The notes under the pieces are model-generated. The model searched no databases. It was not told the DNA's origin and worked only from the letters and a program-made list of their open reading frames with translations. Positions 1 through 9,399 of a DNA stretch of 64,000 nt are shown piece by piece. The position numbers and the translations under genes are program-made. This DNA comes from Natronospirillum sp. (GTDB taxonomy: Bacteria; Pseudomonadota; Gammaproteobacteria; Pseudomonadales; Natronospirillaceae), in the NCBI RefSeq assembly GCF_022565775.1, contig NZ_JAIUMC010000001.1, forward strand, positions 62,001 through 126,000, given 5' to 3'. The stretch's first letter is position 1. Every line of letters starts with the position of its first letter.

Positions 1-480
1 TATGGCTCCGCGGCCGAGCTGGGCTTTGACCGCAGCAATATCACCGTCTCCGGCCATTCAGCAGGTGGTCACCTGCTGGGCATGCTGCTGGCGACCGACT
101 GGGCAGGCGACTATGAACTGCCGAACGACCTGATACGCGGTGGCGTAGCCATCAGTGGCCTGTTCGATCTGGGTCCGTTTCCCTGGTCGTGGCTGCAGCC
201 CAAACTGCAACTGGCCGGGCGCGATGTGCGCGAATTGAGCCCCCTCTTTCAGCCGGTAAGGGTGAACTGCCCGCTGCTCGCCGCGGTGGGGGAACTGGAG
301 TCCGACGAGTTTCATCGCCAGTCACAGGCTTGGGTGGCACATCTGCAGACGGAGTTTCCAAACCAGTCACACCACTACCTGAGCGTGCCGGCCCGTGACC
401 ATTTCAGCATCATCGACGACCTGGCCGCCGGCGAGGGGCCCTTGATGGACGCGGTACAGGCGCAGATCAAACCGAAATAA
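1..480 (+). CDS. alpha/beta hydrolase, kynurenine formamidase-like (5' truncated by window)
   Basis: The frame is open from base 1, so the N-terminus lies outside the window. The visible part begins just before the nucleophile elbow GHSAGGH, where Ser is the expected nucleophile. It continues with VAISGLFDLGP, a LSPLF segment and an AVGELESDEFHRQS segment, the usual order in arylformamidase-type (KynB/AFMID-like) hydrolases. A late His in ARDHFSIID is the likely catalytic His. Family enzymes hydrolyse N-formylkynurenine or other small esters and amides in the cytoplasm. No other tryptophan catabolism gene is in view, so the substrate is not settled; an esterase role is the alternative. Confidence 0.7.
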   Translation, partial: YGSAAELGFDRSNITVSGHSAGGHLLGMLLATDWAGDYELPNDLIRGGVAISGLFDLGPFPWSWLQPKLQLAGRDVRELSPLFQPVRVNCPLLAAVGELESDEFHRQSQAWVAHLQTEFPNQSHHYLSVPARDHFSIIDDLAAGEGPLMDAVQAQIKPK

Positions 481-545
481 TCGAAAATTTCGAATTTATA
501 AATTACTAATTCGATTATTTGATACCTATTACTCACTTAGACTGC
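481..545. promoter_or_regulatory. AT-rich nested palindromes upstream of mqo
   Basis: This very AT-rich stretch holds TCGAAAATTTCGA (481-493), a perfect 12-bp palindrome AATTTATAAATT (493-504), and arms TCGAATT (490-496) and AATTCGA (508-514). It sits between the hydrolase stop and the mqo ribosome site. A regulator site or promoter for mqo is likely; a bidirectional terminator for the upstream gene is the alternative. I could not place a convincing -35/-10 pair. Confidence 0.35.
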
Positions 546-583
546 TGAATACCGGACAAACATCCGATCCCGGAGGTTCAGCA

Positions 584-2101
584 ATGAAGGCAAGTGACTA
601 CGATCTCATTCTGGTGGGTGGTGGCATCATGAGCACCACACTGGCCACTCTGATCCATCTGATCGACTCATCCCAACGGATTGCGATTCTCGAACAGGCT
701 CCAGAGTTGGGTCGCGAAAGCTCTGATGGTTGGCACAACGCCGGCACCGGTCATGCCGGTTTCTGCGAGCTCAACTACACGCCCGCCGACAGTAGCGGGC
801 ATGTCGATATCTCGCGCGCCTGCAGCATCAATGCCCGCTTTGAAGTGTCCATGCAGTTCTGGGCCAGCCTCGCGCAGTTAGGGATAGTAACCGGGCCACT
901 GGGTGCCGTGCGCAGTGTGCCGCACCTGAGTTGGGTCACAGGCGAAGCAGGCGTGCGATTTCTGCGCGAACGCTTTCGAGCCCTTCAGCAGTCGCCCTTT
1001 TTCGAGGGGATGGAATACAGCGAGAGTCCCCGCCTGCTGTCGGATTGGCTGCCGCTGATGCACAAGGCCCTTGATCACACCACACCCATGGCGGCCACTC
1101 GCATGGTTTCGGGAACCGACGTCGACTTCGGTCGTCTAACCCGCCAGCTCGGCCGCTGGTTGGCGCAACACAGTGCGGTGGACATTCTGTGCAACCACCG
1201 GGTCACGGAACTGCAGCGGACATCAGACGGTTGGCAAGTGAAAGCGAAAGGCGGCGAACAGCCCATCGAGCTTAGCGCACGCCGACTGTTCCTGGGTGCC
1301 GGCGGCGCTACCCTGTCGCTGTTGCAGCTGGCCGGGGTGCCTGAAGCGCGAGGCTATGGCGCCTTTCCGGTGTCCGGACTCTGGCTCGCCAGCACCCATC
1401 AGGACATGGCCCGTCTGCATAACGCCAAGGTCTACGGCCAGGCCCCGGTAGGAGCGCCGCCCATGTCGGTACCCCATCTGGATTCACGCTATCTGGAAGG
1501 CAAGGCAGCTCTGCTGTTCGGCCCGTTTGCCGGACTCACCAGTCGCTTCCTGCGCGCGGGCAGCGGCCTGGACCTGGTGCGCTCGGTGCGTTTGCACAAC
1601 CTGATGCCGATGGCTCGGGTCGGCCTGGAACAGCATACACTCACGCGCTATCTGCTGCGCGAAGGCCTGAGCCGTTTCGAGGATCGATTTGCCCAATTGC
1701 AAACTTTCCTGCCGGATGCACGGCCCGAAGACTGGGCTTTGCGCACCGCAGGGCAACGCGTGCAGATCATTCGCTGCCAGAACAATGGACGGCCGGAACT
1801 GGCCTTTGGCACCGAAGTTCTGACCAGCAAGGACGGCAGTCTCAGCGCACTGCTCGGCGCATCTCCGGGCGCGTCGGTCAGCGTGGATGCTATGCTGGAG
1901 GTGCTGTCCGGCCTGATGCCCGAATTGCAGACCGGCTTGCCGGGGCAGCGCCTGAGAGACCTCATTCCGGTTAGCCGGAGCGACCTGCTGGCGAAGCCGC
2001 AGCAGATTGGCAAACTGCGGGAACGCAACAGCCGATTGCTCGGTCTGCAGGCGCCATCAGTTGACGAGCCGCGCAATCAGTACTGGTCCGGGGCTGCCTG
2101 A
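584..2101 (+). CDS. mqo: malate:quinone oxidoreductase
   Basis: 505 residues, the usual Mqo length. The N-terminus carries the FAD dinucleotide-binding motif LVGGGIMSTTLA (residues about 10-21), followed by the family-typical WHNAGTGHAG and ELNYTP segments. Mqo is a peripheral membrane flavoprotein that oxidises malate to oxaloacetate and passes electrons to quinone, replacing or supplementing NAD-dependent malate dehydrogenase. A strong ribosome site, GGAGG at 571-575, sits 7 nt before the ATG and fixes the start. It is followed by a LysR gene 49 nt downstream. Identification is firm. Confidence 0.95.
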   Translation: MKASDYDLILVGGGIMSTTLATLIHLIDSSQRIAILEQAPELGRESSDGWHNAGTGHAGFCELNYTPADSSGHVDISRACSINARFEVSMQFWASLAQLGIVTGPLGAVRSVPHLSWVTGEAGVRFLRERFRALQQSPFFEGMEYSESPRLLSDWLPLMHKALDHTTPMAATRMVSGTDVDFGRLTRQLGRWLAQHSAVDILCNHRVTELQRTSDGWQVKAKGGEQPIELSARRLFLGAGGATLSLLQLAGVPEARGYGAFPVSGLWLASTHQDMARLHNAKVYGQAPVGAPPMSVPHLDSRYLEGKAALLFGPFAGLTSRFLRAGSGLDLVRSVRLHNLMPMARVGLEQHTLTRYLLREGLSRFEDRFAQLQTFLPDARPEDWALRTAGQRVQIIRCQNNGRPELAFGTEVLTSKDGSLSALLGASPGASVSVDAMLEVLSGLMPELQTGLPGQRLRDLIPVSRSDLLAKPQQIGKLRERNSRLLGLQAPSVDEPRNQYWSGAA

Positions 2102-2150
2102 CAGCGGTAAGGTGGGGCTTCAACATCAATCGGAGCTTGGATGGCCGCGC

Positions 2151-3032
2151 ATGCCGACAAGACTGAACTACCGACACCTGCACTATTTCTGGCTGATTGC
2201 CAAAGAAGGCTCGGTGGCGCGTGCAAGTGAAAAACTGGAGCTCGCGCCACAGACGGTCAGTGGTCAGATAGCGACTCTTGAACAAGAGATCGGGCTGCGG
2301 CTTTTTCGTCGCAACGGGCGCCAACTGGTGCTGACGGATGCCGGCCAGGAAGTGTTTCGGCATGCGGAAAAAGTATTCAGTGCTGGGGCCGACCTGGAGG
2401 CCTTTCTGGCTGGCGAGCAGACGGCGCGTCGGCCTCAGTTGTCAGTGGGTATCACGGCCTCCATCCACAAGCTGTTTGCCTATCGCACCATTCAAAAAGC
2501 ACTTGATGCCGAGCCGGCTCTCAGGTTGCGTTGTCGCACCGGCAGTCCGGGGGACCTGTTGCAGGCTCTGCGCACCGGACAATTGCACGTTGTACTGACT
2601 GATCGCATACCGGAAACTCCGGCCCAGGAGGCCTGGCAGCTGCACACTCTGGAGCGCTCGCCTATCAGTCTGTTCGGCACCAAGGAACTGGCCAGGCAGC
2701 TGCGACCCGGTTTCCCTCATAGCCTGCAAGATGCACCCTATCTGGCCAATGCCCTGGATGCCCCCTATCACCAGCAATTGATGCTGTGGCTGCAGCAGCA
2801 CGGCATCAGGGTAAGGGAAATCGCCGAGATTGATGACAGTGCCCTGCTCAAGGTATTCGGTCACAGTGGCCTGGGGCTGTTCGCCGCACCCTCAGTAATC
2901 ACTGAAGACGTCTGCCGCCAGTATCAGGTTGAGTTGGTCGGCGAGCTGTCAGCGGTGGAAGACCAGTTGTTTGCCGTCACCCGTTCCGGCGCCTTGTTTC
3001 ATCCCGGAGTCAGCGCGCTGTGCGCTGTCTGA
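2151..3032 (+). CDS. nhaR: LysR-family transcriptional activator, NhaR-like
   Basis: 293 residues from the ATG at 2151 (MPTRLNYRHLHYFW); the frame is open further upstream into mqo, but the winged-helix domain begins here. The helix-turn-helix spans roughly residues 4-63 (GSVARASEKLELAPQTVSGQ), and an effector-binding domain follows. The start MxxxLNYxHLxYFW and the TVSGQI recognition helix are typical of NhaR, the sodium/pH-responsive activator. It lies 74 nt upstream of an SbtA-like sodium-coupled transporter gene on the same strand, which suggests the regulated target is that transporter and not an NhaA antiporter; that link is inference. Confidence 0.8.
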   Translation: MPTRLNYRHLHYFWLIAKEGSVARASEKLELAPQTVSGQIATLEQEIGLRLFRRNGRQLVLTDAGQEVFRHAEKVFSAGADLEAFLAGEQTARRPQLSVGITASIHKLFAYRTIQKALDAEPALRLRCRTGSPGDLLQALRTGQLHVVLTDRIPETPAQEAWQLHTLERSPISLFGTKELARQLRPGFPHSLQDAPYLANALDAPYHQQLMLWLQQHGIRVREIAEIDDSALLKVFGHSGLGLFAAPSVITEDVCRQYQVELVGELSAVEDQLFAVTRSGALFHPGVSALCAV

Positions 3033-3106
3033 TCTGACTGAGGCTGTCTGATAGTTTTTCAGTCAGCGGGCTAGAGCCCGCCGACGCCAACACAGGGAGA
3101 TTACCG

Positions 3107-4066
3107 TTGCCCGATATCGTCACCATGTTTTTCGTCCTCGGCGTGCTGGCTGGCCTGGTTCGCTCGGATCTGGAGGTGCCCAAAGCCGCCTACGACGTGC
3201 TCAGCCTGCTGCTGATGCTGACTATTGGCCTGAAGGGCGGTATCGCGCTGCACGGCAATCTGGCGCCGGAACTGTTGATTCGTCTGTTGGCGGTCATGGC
3301 CCTCGGATTCCTGATCCCGTTGGGGCTCTATCCTGTCATGCGGCGACTGGTCAAACTGAACATTGCCGACAGTGCCAGCTTTATCGCCCATTACGGCTCG
3401 GTCAGCGCGGGTACCTTTGCCGTCGCCCTCGCCTATACACAGACGCACTCTCTGGCCACCGGCGGCGAAGTCACTCTCTACCTGGTACTTCTCGAACTGC
3501 CGGCCATCCTCACCGGCATGATCCTGTACGCTCTGTTCATCCGCGGCGCCCCGACAGACAAAAACACGGAACGCCACGGCATTGGCACCATTGTCGCCGA
3601 GTCCTTCACCAACCGAAGCGTCATTTTGCTGGTCGGTGGCGTGGTAATCGGTTGGATGTACGGACCGGGGCAGGGTCAGGAGGTCACCGGTCTGCTGATG
3701 GGGGCTTTCACTGTCGTGCTGGCTCTGTTCCTGCTCGACATGGGACTGACCGCTGCCGAGGCACTGCGGGGCGTGCGGCGACGGCACTGGCGGGTTCTGA
3801 CCTTTGCCCTGGTGGCCCCCATGGTACTGGCGTGGCCGGGCCTGCTGATGGGTCTGCTGCTGGAGCTGCCTGTCGGGTCGACGCTGATCCTTGCCAGTCT
3901 GACGGCCAGTGCGTCCTATATTGCCGCTCCGGTTGCCGTTCGTGGCGCCATACCGGAGGCAGATTCCGGCCTGGCCATGCTGGCGGCCCTGGGCGTGACC
4001 TTCCCATTCAACGTACTGGTGGGCATCCCGCTTTACGCCATCTGGATACAGCGGGTGGTTGGCTGA
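3107..4066 (+). CDS. SbtA-type sodium-dependent bicarbonate transporter family permease
   Basis: 319 residues, strongly hydrophobic, with about ten membrane segments. Segments such as LTIGLKGGIAL and ASFIAHYGSVSAGTFAVA are typical of the SbtA/DUF897 family, whose cyanobacterial members import bicarbonate with sodium. The start is a TTG at 3107, supported by AGGGAGA at 3094-3100; no suitable ATG lies upstream in frame. No SbtB-type PII partner is encoded next to it. The preceding NhaR-like regulator fits a sodium-coupled transporter. Substrate in a non-autotroph is uncertain: bicarbonate for carboxylation is the simplest reading. Confidence 0.8.
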   Translation: MPDIVTMFFVLGVLAGLVRSDLEVPKAAYDVLSLLLMLTIGLKGGIALHGNLAPELLIRLLAVMALGFLIPLGLYPVMRRLVKLNIADSASFIAHYGSVSAGTFAVALAYTQTHSLATGGEVTLYLVLLELPAILTGMILYALFIRGAPTDKNTERHGIGTIVAESFTNRSVILLVGGVVIGWMYGPGQGQEVTGLLMGAFTVVLALFLLDMGLTAAEALRGVRRRHWRVLTFALVAPMVLAWPGLLMGLLLELPVGSTLILASLTASASYIAAPVAVRGAIPEADSGLAMLAALGVTFPFNVLVGIPLYAIWIQRVVG

Positions 4067-4144
4067 CAAACGGAGATGGAGCCTGTTGCAATCATGGGCT
4101 AGACTCCAGTTCTGCCATTTAGAAGGCTTTGAGATGTCAAGTCG

Positions 4145-7100
4145 ATGAAGACAGACCTGCCCCAGTTGACCCGGGTTGTCTACAGCTACATTTTCGCCTC
4201 GGCCAGCATTCTGATCAGTCTGGTGCATCTCGCCGTCTATGTGGGTCTGCTAGTCCCAAGCGACCAACTCATCATTGCCAATGATGCCGCGCTGATGGCG
4301 ACATTCGTCGGCCTCACAGTGCTCTGTCATCTGCAAGGCCGTGCGCGTGCCCAGAGCGCGCTTGCGGCAGTGCTGGGCGCCCTGGCTCTGTTATCGCTAT
4401 GGCGCGTGAGTAACCCGGAGCATGCCCTGAGCCAGTGGTTGTGGATGGTGCTTGGTTTCCGCCAGCAATGGCCGGAAATCCTGGCATACCTGGCCATTGC
4501 GCTGGTGTTCGTATGGCCATTGAAAGACATGCTGCTGCGCCTGATGCTCTGGGGCTCAGGGCTGATACTGAGCATCGGCGGAGCCGCCCTGATGGGCGCT
4601 ATCTGGCTTACGGATCTGTCGCATCAGTATGACACCGCCCTGTCCGCTGCCCTGCTGGCAGCCGGCTGGATCATGATGGCGGGCCTTGCCCTATGGTTAC
4701 TGGGCATGGCGAGCAATTCTGACAAGGAACCTCAGATCAGCCAACGCGCCCTGTCTTTTGGCCTGGTTTTCATGTTGCTGTCCATTTCCAGCTGGTACCT
4801 GCTAAGTCTGCAGTTTCAGCGCTCACTGCAGGCAGAAAGCCTGGCCAGTATCGAGATGACGCGCTCGGTGATTCAGGGCTCGGTGCAAAACCGGATTCAG
4901 CTGATGCAGCGTACCAGCAGTCGCTGGTCAAGCCAGGAGGGTCTTCCTGTCAACCCGCTGCGCCAGCGTGAGTTGCAGGAATACTTTGGTCACTTTCCTG
5001 ATCTGCGCAACCTGTCTCTGACCGACAGCCGGGGCCAGGTGCTCTGGGAACAGAGTGCCGATCGATATGACGACACCTGGACCGCCTTTTTGAGCGGCGC
5101 GGAATTTCGTGATTGGCTGAGCAATGCACCCGACTGGGCGAACCTGCGCCTGGTCCACGCAGACGCCGAAGGCCTCGCGCCCCCTGCAATTGCCATCACG
5201 GTGCCGGTATTGCTGGATCGACGCTATCCGAGTCAGCTCACTGGCATCTTCAAGCTGGATCAGATGTTCCGGCACGGAATGCAATTTGACCCGTCCCCCT
5301 ACAGCGTTCAGTTACAACAGGATGGCCAGGTCCTGCAGACGTTCCTGGGCAGCAGCCCCGGCCCGGACCGAAGGCTGATGGCGATACAACACTTGCCTTT
5401 GAACCCCGAGGTCGAGCTGCAGCTGGCGACCTACCATACGGACTCACAGGCCTTGCTGCGCGAGCCCTTCTTCTATCTGCTGGTTGCGCTCATGGGCAAC
5501 CTGTTCGCTATTGTCATCGCGGTTGCCATCGAGCTTGCCCAGCGTAGTGCCGCACGCAGCAGAGAACTGGACCGGCTGCTGCGCAAAGCAGATTCGGTCA
5601 GCCACCTTCAAGGCATGATTGCGCAGGCCTCACCGCTGTTTCTGACCCTGCGCGGCCTTTGTGAAGTGGTGGAAAGCGAGATTCCCGACTGCCGGGCTGC
5701 CATCATGGTGAGCGACACCGGCTCAGAGCCCTTTCGCCTGGCGGCTGATGTCAGACTGTCTGCCGAGCTGCGCCAGTTGCTGGTGCAGCTCCCGGACGCC
5801 GCGACCGGCGCTCCTGCAGCCGCTGCTGCTGCAGGCAAACCGGCGATTGCCTCGGACATCAAACGGGACCCTGCCTGGGCTCCCCATCGCCACGCAGCGA
5901 TGCAGGCTGATGTGCGAGCTGTCTGGTCTTACCCGGCCATGAACGGCAGCGGGGATGTACTTGGGACTCTGGTGATCATTCGAGGCTCAGTCGGCGGGCC
6001 CGACCAGAAGAGTCAGTCTCTTGCCGAAGAAATTGTCGGTTTGCTCATCCTGGCGATGGAGGTTGATACCGATCGCACGGCCTTGCGCAAAAGTGAGCAG
6101 CGCTACAGCTCGCTGTTTTCCGAACATCCGGATGCGGTGTTTTCTCTCGACAAGGACGGGCGCTTCGCCAGCGTCAACAAAGCGGTGGAAAGTCTGCTCG
6201 GAAGCCAGCAGAAAAACTTCATCGGCCTTTCCGCTGACAGTCTGTTGATTCATACCGACCGGAAACTGGCCGCCTTGCAATTTCGCCGTGCGCTGCGTGG
6301 TGAAGCGTGCCGCTATGTCGTGCGCTGCCGACATGCCAGCGGCCATGTGGCCCATCTTGATCTGACCAGTCTGCCCATAATGATCAACGGGCAGGTGCAG
6401 GGGATATTCGGCATAGCCAAGGACATCACCGCCCAGCGTCTGCAGGAAGCACAACTGGCCTTCAGCGCGAGTCACGACGCCTTGACGGGTTTGCCCAATC
6501 GGAGTCTGCTGACGGATCGGCTGACCACAAGCTGCCAGCAGGCTATACGAAACAGGGAATTCTTGGCCGTACTGTTTATCGACCTGGACGGATTCAAACC
6601 GATCAATGACAGTCTCGGGCACGCCGTGGGCGACACCATGCTGGTAGAAGTTGGCCAGCGACTGCAAAGCATGCTGCGCCCCAAAGATACACTGGCCCGC
6701 TTTGGTGGTGATGAATTTGTGGTGATACTGACCGATCTGAGCGACGCCACTGCGGCCACCTCGGTCATTGAAGCCATACTCGAGTCGCTGGGGCGCCCCT
6801 ATCAGATAGACGGGTCTGAAATAACGCTGACCGCCAGCATCGGCATCAGCTACAGCGACGGCGATATCGACAACCCGATGCAACTGGTGCAGCAGGCCGA
6901 CATGGCCATGTACCAGGCGAAGCAACGCGGCCGAAATCACTTTCAGTGGTACACGCTGGACATCAACACCAGCGTCAACCGGCGCGTTGCGCTGCGCAAC
7001 GAATTGCAGGAGGCCATTGATCAGGAGCAGTTCGAACTGCACTATCAGCCTATTTATCAGGCCGGTACCGACCGGATACGAACGCTGGAGGCGCTGATTC

Positions 7101-7750
7101 GCTGGAAGGACCCAAAACAGGGATATCGCTCACCCGCGGAGTTCATTCCACTGGCAGAAGACACCGGGCAGATCATTCCGATCAGCCACTGGGTCATGCA
7201 GCAGGCCTGCAGGGATCTGAAGCAGCTGCGTCAGCATTCAGATGTGTCGGTGTCAGTCAATCTGTCTTTCGTACAATTCCGTCGACCCAACTTTCTGGAC
7301 AGCGTGCTCAGCGTGCTTGACGAGGCAGGATTGCCTCGGGAGGCCATGACGCTCGAACTGACGGAAAGCATCCTGATGGAGGACACGGAGGGCGCCATAG
7401 AGGTATTGACGGCGCTGCGCCAGACGGGTATCCGGGTTGCCATTGACGACTTCGGCACCGGGTTTTCAAGCCTCAGCTACCTGCGCCGCCTGCCAGTTAA
7501 CGAGCTCAAGATAGACCGCAGCTTTGTCCGCGAGCTGACCGAAAACCCGCATGATGCGGCCATCACCAGTAGCATCATCAATATGGCCCATCAACTGAAG
7601 CTGGAAGTGATTGCCGAAGGCGTGGAGACAGAAGCCCAGGCCAACTGGCTGATCGAGAATGACTGTGATGGTCTGCAGGGCTTCTATTTTGCCCACCCAA
7701 CTCCGCTGCTGGACCTGCAGCAGCTTCTCGGAGCTGCCGAGATCAAGTAG
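4145..7750 (+). CDS. large membrane GGDEF-EAL protein with periplasmic, GAF and PAS sensors
   Basis: 1201 residues. Order seen: about six or seven hydrophobic helices (residues 10-230), an extracytoplasmic region closed by a further helix near 440-470, a GAF-like region (about 490-645), a PAS domain (about 655-770), a GGDEF domain with intact RFGGDEFVVI, and an EAL domain with intact LEALIRW plus DDFGTGFSSL. Both catalytic signatures are intact, so it could make or break c-di-GMP; in tandem proteins of this kind phosphodiesterase activity often dominates. The GAF region contains an alanine-rich insert near residue 560. It stands alone, with no shared operon. Confidence 0.9.
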   Translation: MKTDLPQLTRVVYSYIFASASILISLVHLAVYVGLLVPSDQLIIANDAALMATFVGLTVLCHLQGRARAQSALAAVLGALALLSLWRVSNPEHALSQWLWMVLGFRQQWPEILAYLAIALVFVWPLKDMLLRLMLWGSGLILSIGGAALMGAIWLTDLSHQYDTALSAALLAAGWIMMAGLALWLLGMASNSDKEPQISQRALSFGLVFMLLSISSWYLLSLQFQRSLQAESLASIEMTRSVIQGSVQNRIQLMQRTSSRWSSQEGLPVNPLRQRELQEYFGHFPDLRNLSLTDSRGQVLWEQSADRYDDTWTAFLSGAEFRDWLSNAPDWANLRLVHADAEGLAPPAIAITVPVLLDRRYPSQLTGIFKLDQMFRHGMQFDPSPYSVQLQQDGQVLQTFLGSSPGPDRRLMAIQHLPLNPEVELQLATYHTDSQALLREPFFYLLVALMGNLFAIVIAVAIELAQRSAARSRELDRLLRKADSVSHLQGMIAQASPLFLTLRGLCEVVESEIPDCRAAIMVSDTGSEPFRLAADVRLSAELRQLLVQLPDAATGAPAAAAAAGKPAIASDIKRDPAWAPHRHAAMQADVRAVWSYPAMNGSGDVLGTLVIIRGSVGGPDQKSQSLAEEIVGLLILAMEVDTDRTALRKSEQRYSSLFSEHPDAVFSLDKDGRFASVNKAVESLLGSQQKNFIGLSADSLLIHTDRKLAALQFRRALRGEACRYVVRCRHASGHVAHLDLTSLPIMINGQVQGIFGIAKDITAQRLQEAQLAFSASHDALTGLPNRSLLTDRLTTSCQQAIRNREFLAVLFIDLDGFKPINDSLGHAVGDTMLVEVGQRLQSMLRPKDTLARFGGDEFVVILTDLSDATAATSVIEAILESLGRPYQIDGSEITLTASIGISYSDGDIDNPMQLVQQADMAMYQAKQRGRNHFQWYTLDINTSVNRRVALRNELQEAIDQEQFELHYQPIYQAGTDRIRTLEALIRWKDPKQGYRSPAEFIPLAEDTGQIIPISHWVMQQACRDLKQLRQHSDVSVSVNLSFVQFRRPNFLDSVLSVLDEAGLPREAMTLELTESILMEDTEGAIEVLTALRQTGIRVAIDDFGTGFSSLSYLRRLPVNELKIDRSFVRELTENPHDAAITSSIINMAHQLKLEVIAEGVETEAQANWLIENDCDGLQGFYFAHPTPLLDLQQLLGAAEIK

Positions 7751-7779
7751 AAACCAGGACCTCCCGCCGATCTGTGCGC

Positions 7780-8430
7780 CTATTCCGCATCCGGCTGGTT
7801 GGCAGGAATCGCCCGTTCGATTTCCGGCAGGATCACGGTGCGCTCGAAGATGCCCTCGATCGTCGGATAGGGGTCCAGTGACACACCGAAGCGACGGTTG
7901 TTGAACACCTGGCTGACCAGCCCCAGATCAGCCATCGTAACCTGATCGCCATGCACCTGGCGTCCCGTCTCCCGGCTGCTGGCCAGCATCTGTTCCAGCG
8001 GCCCGAAGGTTTCCGCAACCCAGTGCGTGAACCAGTTGCTGACGGCCTCTTCATCAGCGCCGAAACGACTGCCCAGCGCCTTGAGCACGCGCATATTGTT
8101 CACCGGGTGAATGTCGCAGCAGATCATCTGCAGAATGCTGCGCACCCGGGCCCGACCCAGAGGGTCGCGCGGCAGCAACGGTGGCTCGGGAATGATCTCG
8201 TCCAGGAACTCCATAATCGCCATTGACTGGGTCAGCACCGTGCCGTCTGACCAGACGAGGCTTGGCACCAGTCCCTGCGGGTTTAATGACAAATAGTCCT
8301 CTCCCTTGTGCTCACCCTTGCGCAGGTGATGGGTCACCTGCTCATAGTTCACACCCTTGAGGTTGAGCGCCATGCGCGCCCGAAACGATGTGGAACTGCG
8401 GAAATAACCGTGCAATACGACTTTTGCCAT
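7780..8430 (-). CDS. maiA: maleylacetoacetate isomerase / zeta-class glutathione transferase
   Basis: 216 residues from the ATG at 8430 (MAKVVLHGYFRSSTSFRAR); the frame stays open upstream but that part is shadow sequence. N-terminal thioredoxin-like glutathione-binding fold followed by the all-helical domain (about residues 90-216), with NPQGLVPSLV and the MAIMEFLDE segment typical of zeta GSTs. These enzymes isomerise maleylacetoacetate to fumarylacetoacetate in tyrosine catabolism. The usual SSCxxRVR active-site loop reads SSTSFRAR here, so the Cys is Thr. No fumarylacetoacetase gene is adjacent, so a general GST role is possible. Confidence 0.78.
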   Translation of the reverse strand: MAKVVLHGYFRSSTSFRARMALNLKGVNYEQVTHHLRKGEHKGEDYLSLNPQGLVPSLVWSDGTVLTQSMAIMEFLDEIIPEPPLLPRDPLGRARVRSILQMICCDIHPVNNMRVLKALGSRFGADEEAVSNWFTHWVAETFGPLEQMLASSRETGRQVHGDQVTMADLGLVSQVFNNRRFGVSLDPYPTIEGIFERTVILPEIERAIPANQPDAE

Positions 8431-8548
8431 GTCGACGCTCCTGCTGGCTTCATGGCGACCGAGTATAGCCAACCAATCCGCAGCGCGCTGCCGAATGGGT
8501 GCGACGGGCTGAACTGCGGTGTAAACTCCCGTTTTCACTGGAGGCCAA

Positions 8549-9301
8549 ATGACTGAACTGACCGCCGGGGCTGTCCTGCTGCTGGCACTGATCTTCATTG
8601 TTGCGGGTATCGTCAAGGGGCTCGCCGGTTTCGGCATGCCGTTGATTGCTATCCCCGCACTGACGCTGTTGACCGGGGCGCCCGTCACCCTGGCCATGGG
8701 CTGGGCCATCATCCCGCTGGTACTGACCAATCTGGCGCAGGCCATCACTGCACGGCAGCATGCTCGGGAAGCGCTGCGTGTGTGGCCGCTGCTTGCCGGC
8801 CTGTTTGGTGCACTGACGATCAGCGTGCCCTTGCTGGCGCGCATGGATCCGGGTTCACTGGCCGTCGTCGTCGGCGTCATGATCCTGCTGGTGGTAGCCA
8901 GCCAGATGCTGCGCCCCTGGCATATCGCGCCCAGGTGGCAACCCGTGGTGCTGGGCACCGCCGGCGTGGTCAGTGGCACCGTGGGCGGGCTGACTTCATT
9001 TTTCGGTTTCCCGGCCATTCAGGCGCTGCTGGCAACTGGGGTCAGTTCCGGTGGTTTTATCTTTACCGTCAGCATCATGTTCTTCGTTGGTTCCGGCATT
9101 ATTGCCATTGCCCTGACCACCTTCGGGTTGATCGCCCCTTCCGACCTGCTGTTGTCTGCCGCCTGTCTGCCCCCGGCATTGCTGGGCATGAAGATTGGCC
9201 AGACGGTGCGCAACAGGGTGTCGGCCAAAATGTTCAAGCGCATTGTCATCATCATACTGCTGGCTACCGGCAGCAGTATGGTTATCAACGGTCTGTTGTA
9301 A
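8549..9301 (+). CDS. TauE/SafE family membrane permease
   Basis: 250 residues, with seven to eight hydrophobic helices and the internal two-fold repeat of the family (VKGLAGFGMPLIAIP near residue 25 and a related VGGLTSFFGFPAIQALL near 150). The family contains exporters of sulfite, sulfoacetate and other small anions. GGAGG lies 4 nt before the ATG. It is divergent from maiA with a 118-nt spacer that must hold both promoters. The substrate cannot be read from the sequence, and no sulfonate gene is adjacent. Confidence 0.82.
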   Translation: MTELTAGAVLLLALIFIVAGIVKGLAGFGMPLIAIPALTLLTGAPVTLAMGWAIIPLVLTNLAQAITARQHAREALRVWPLLAGLFGALTISVPLLARMDPGSLAVVVGVMILLVVASQMLRPWHIAPRWQPVVLGTAGVVSGTVGGLTSFFGFPAIQALLATGVSSGGFIFTVSIMFFVGSGIIAIALTTFGLIAPSDLLLSAACLPPALLGMKIGQTVRNRVSAKMFKRIVIIILLATGSSMVINGLL

Positions 9302-9399
9302 CGATCACTTGCTGATCTGGATCAATGAATTCAAACACAGGCTGGTTACTCTGGGAGAGGTAGATACTGAAACAAGGCTGCAACTCAAGGAGGCCTGCA

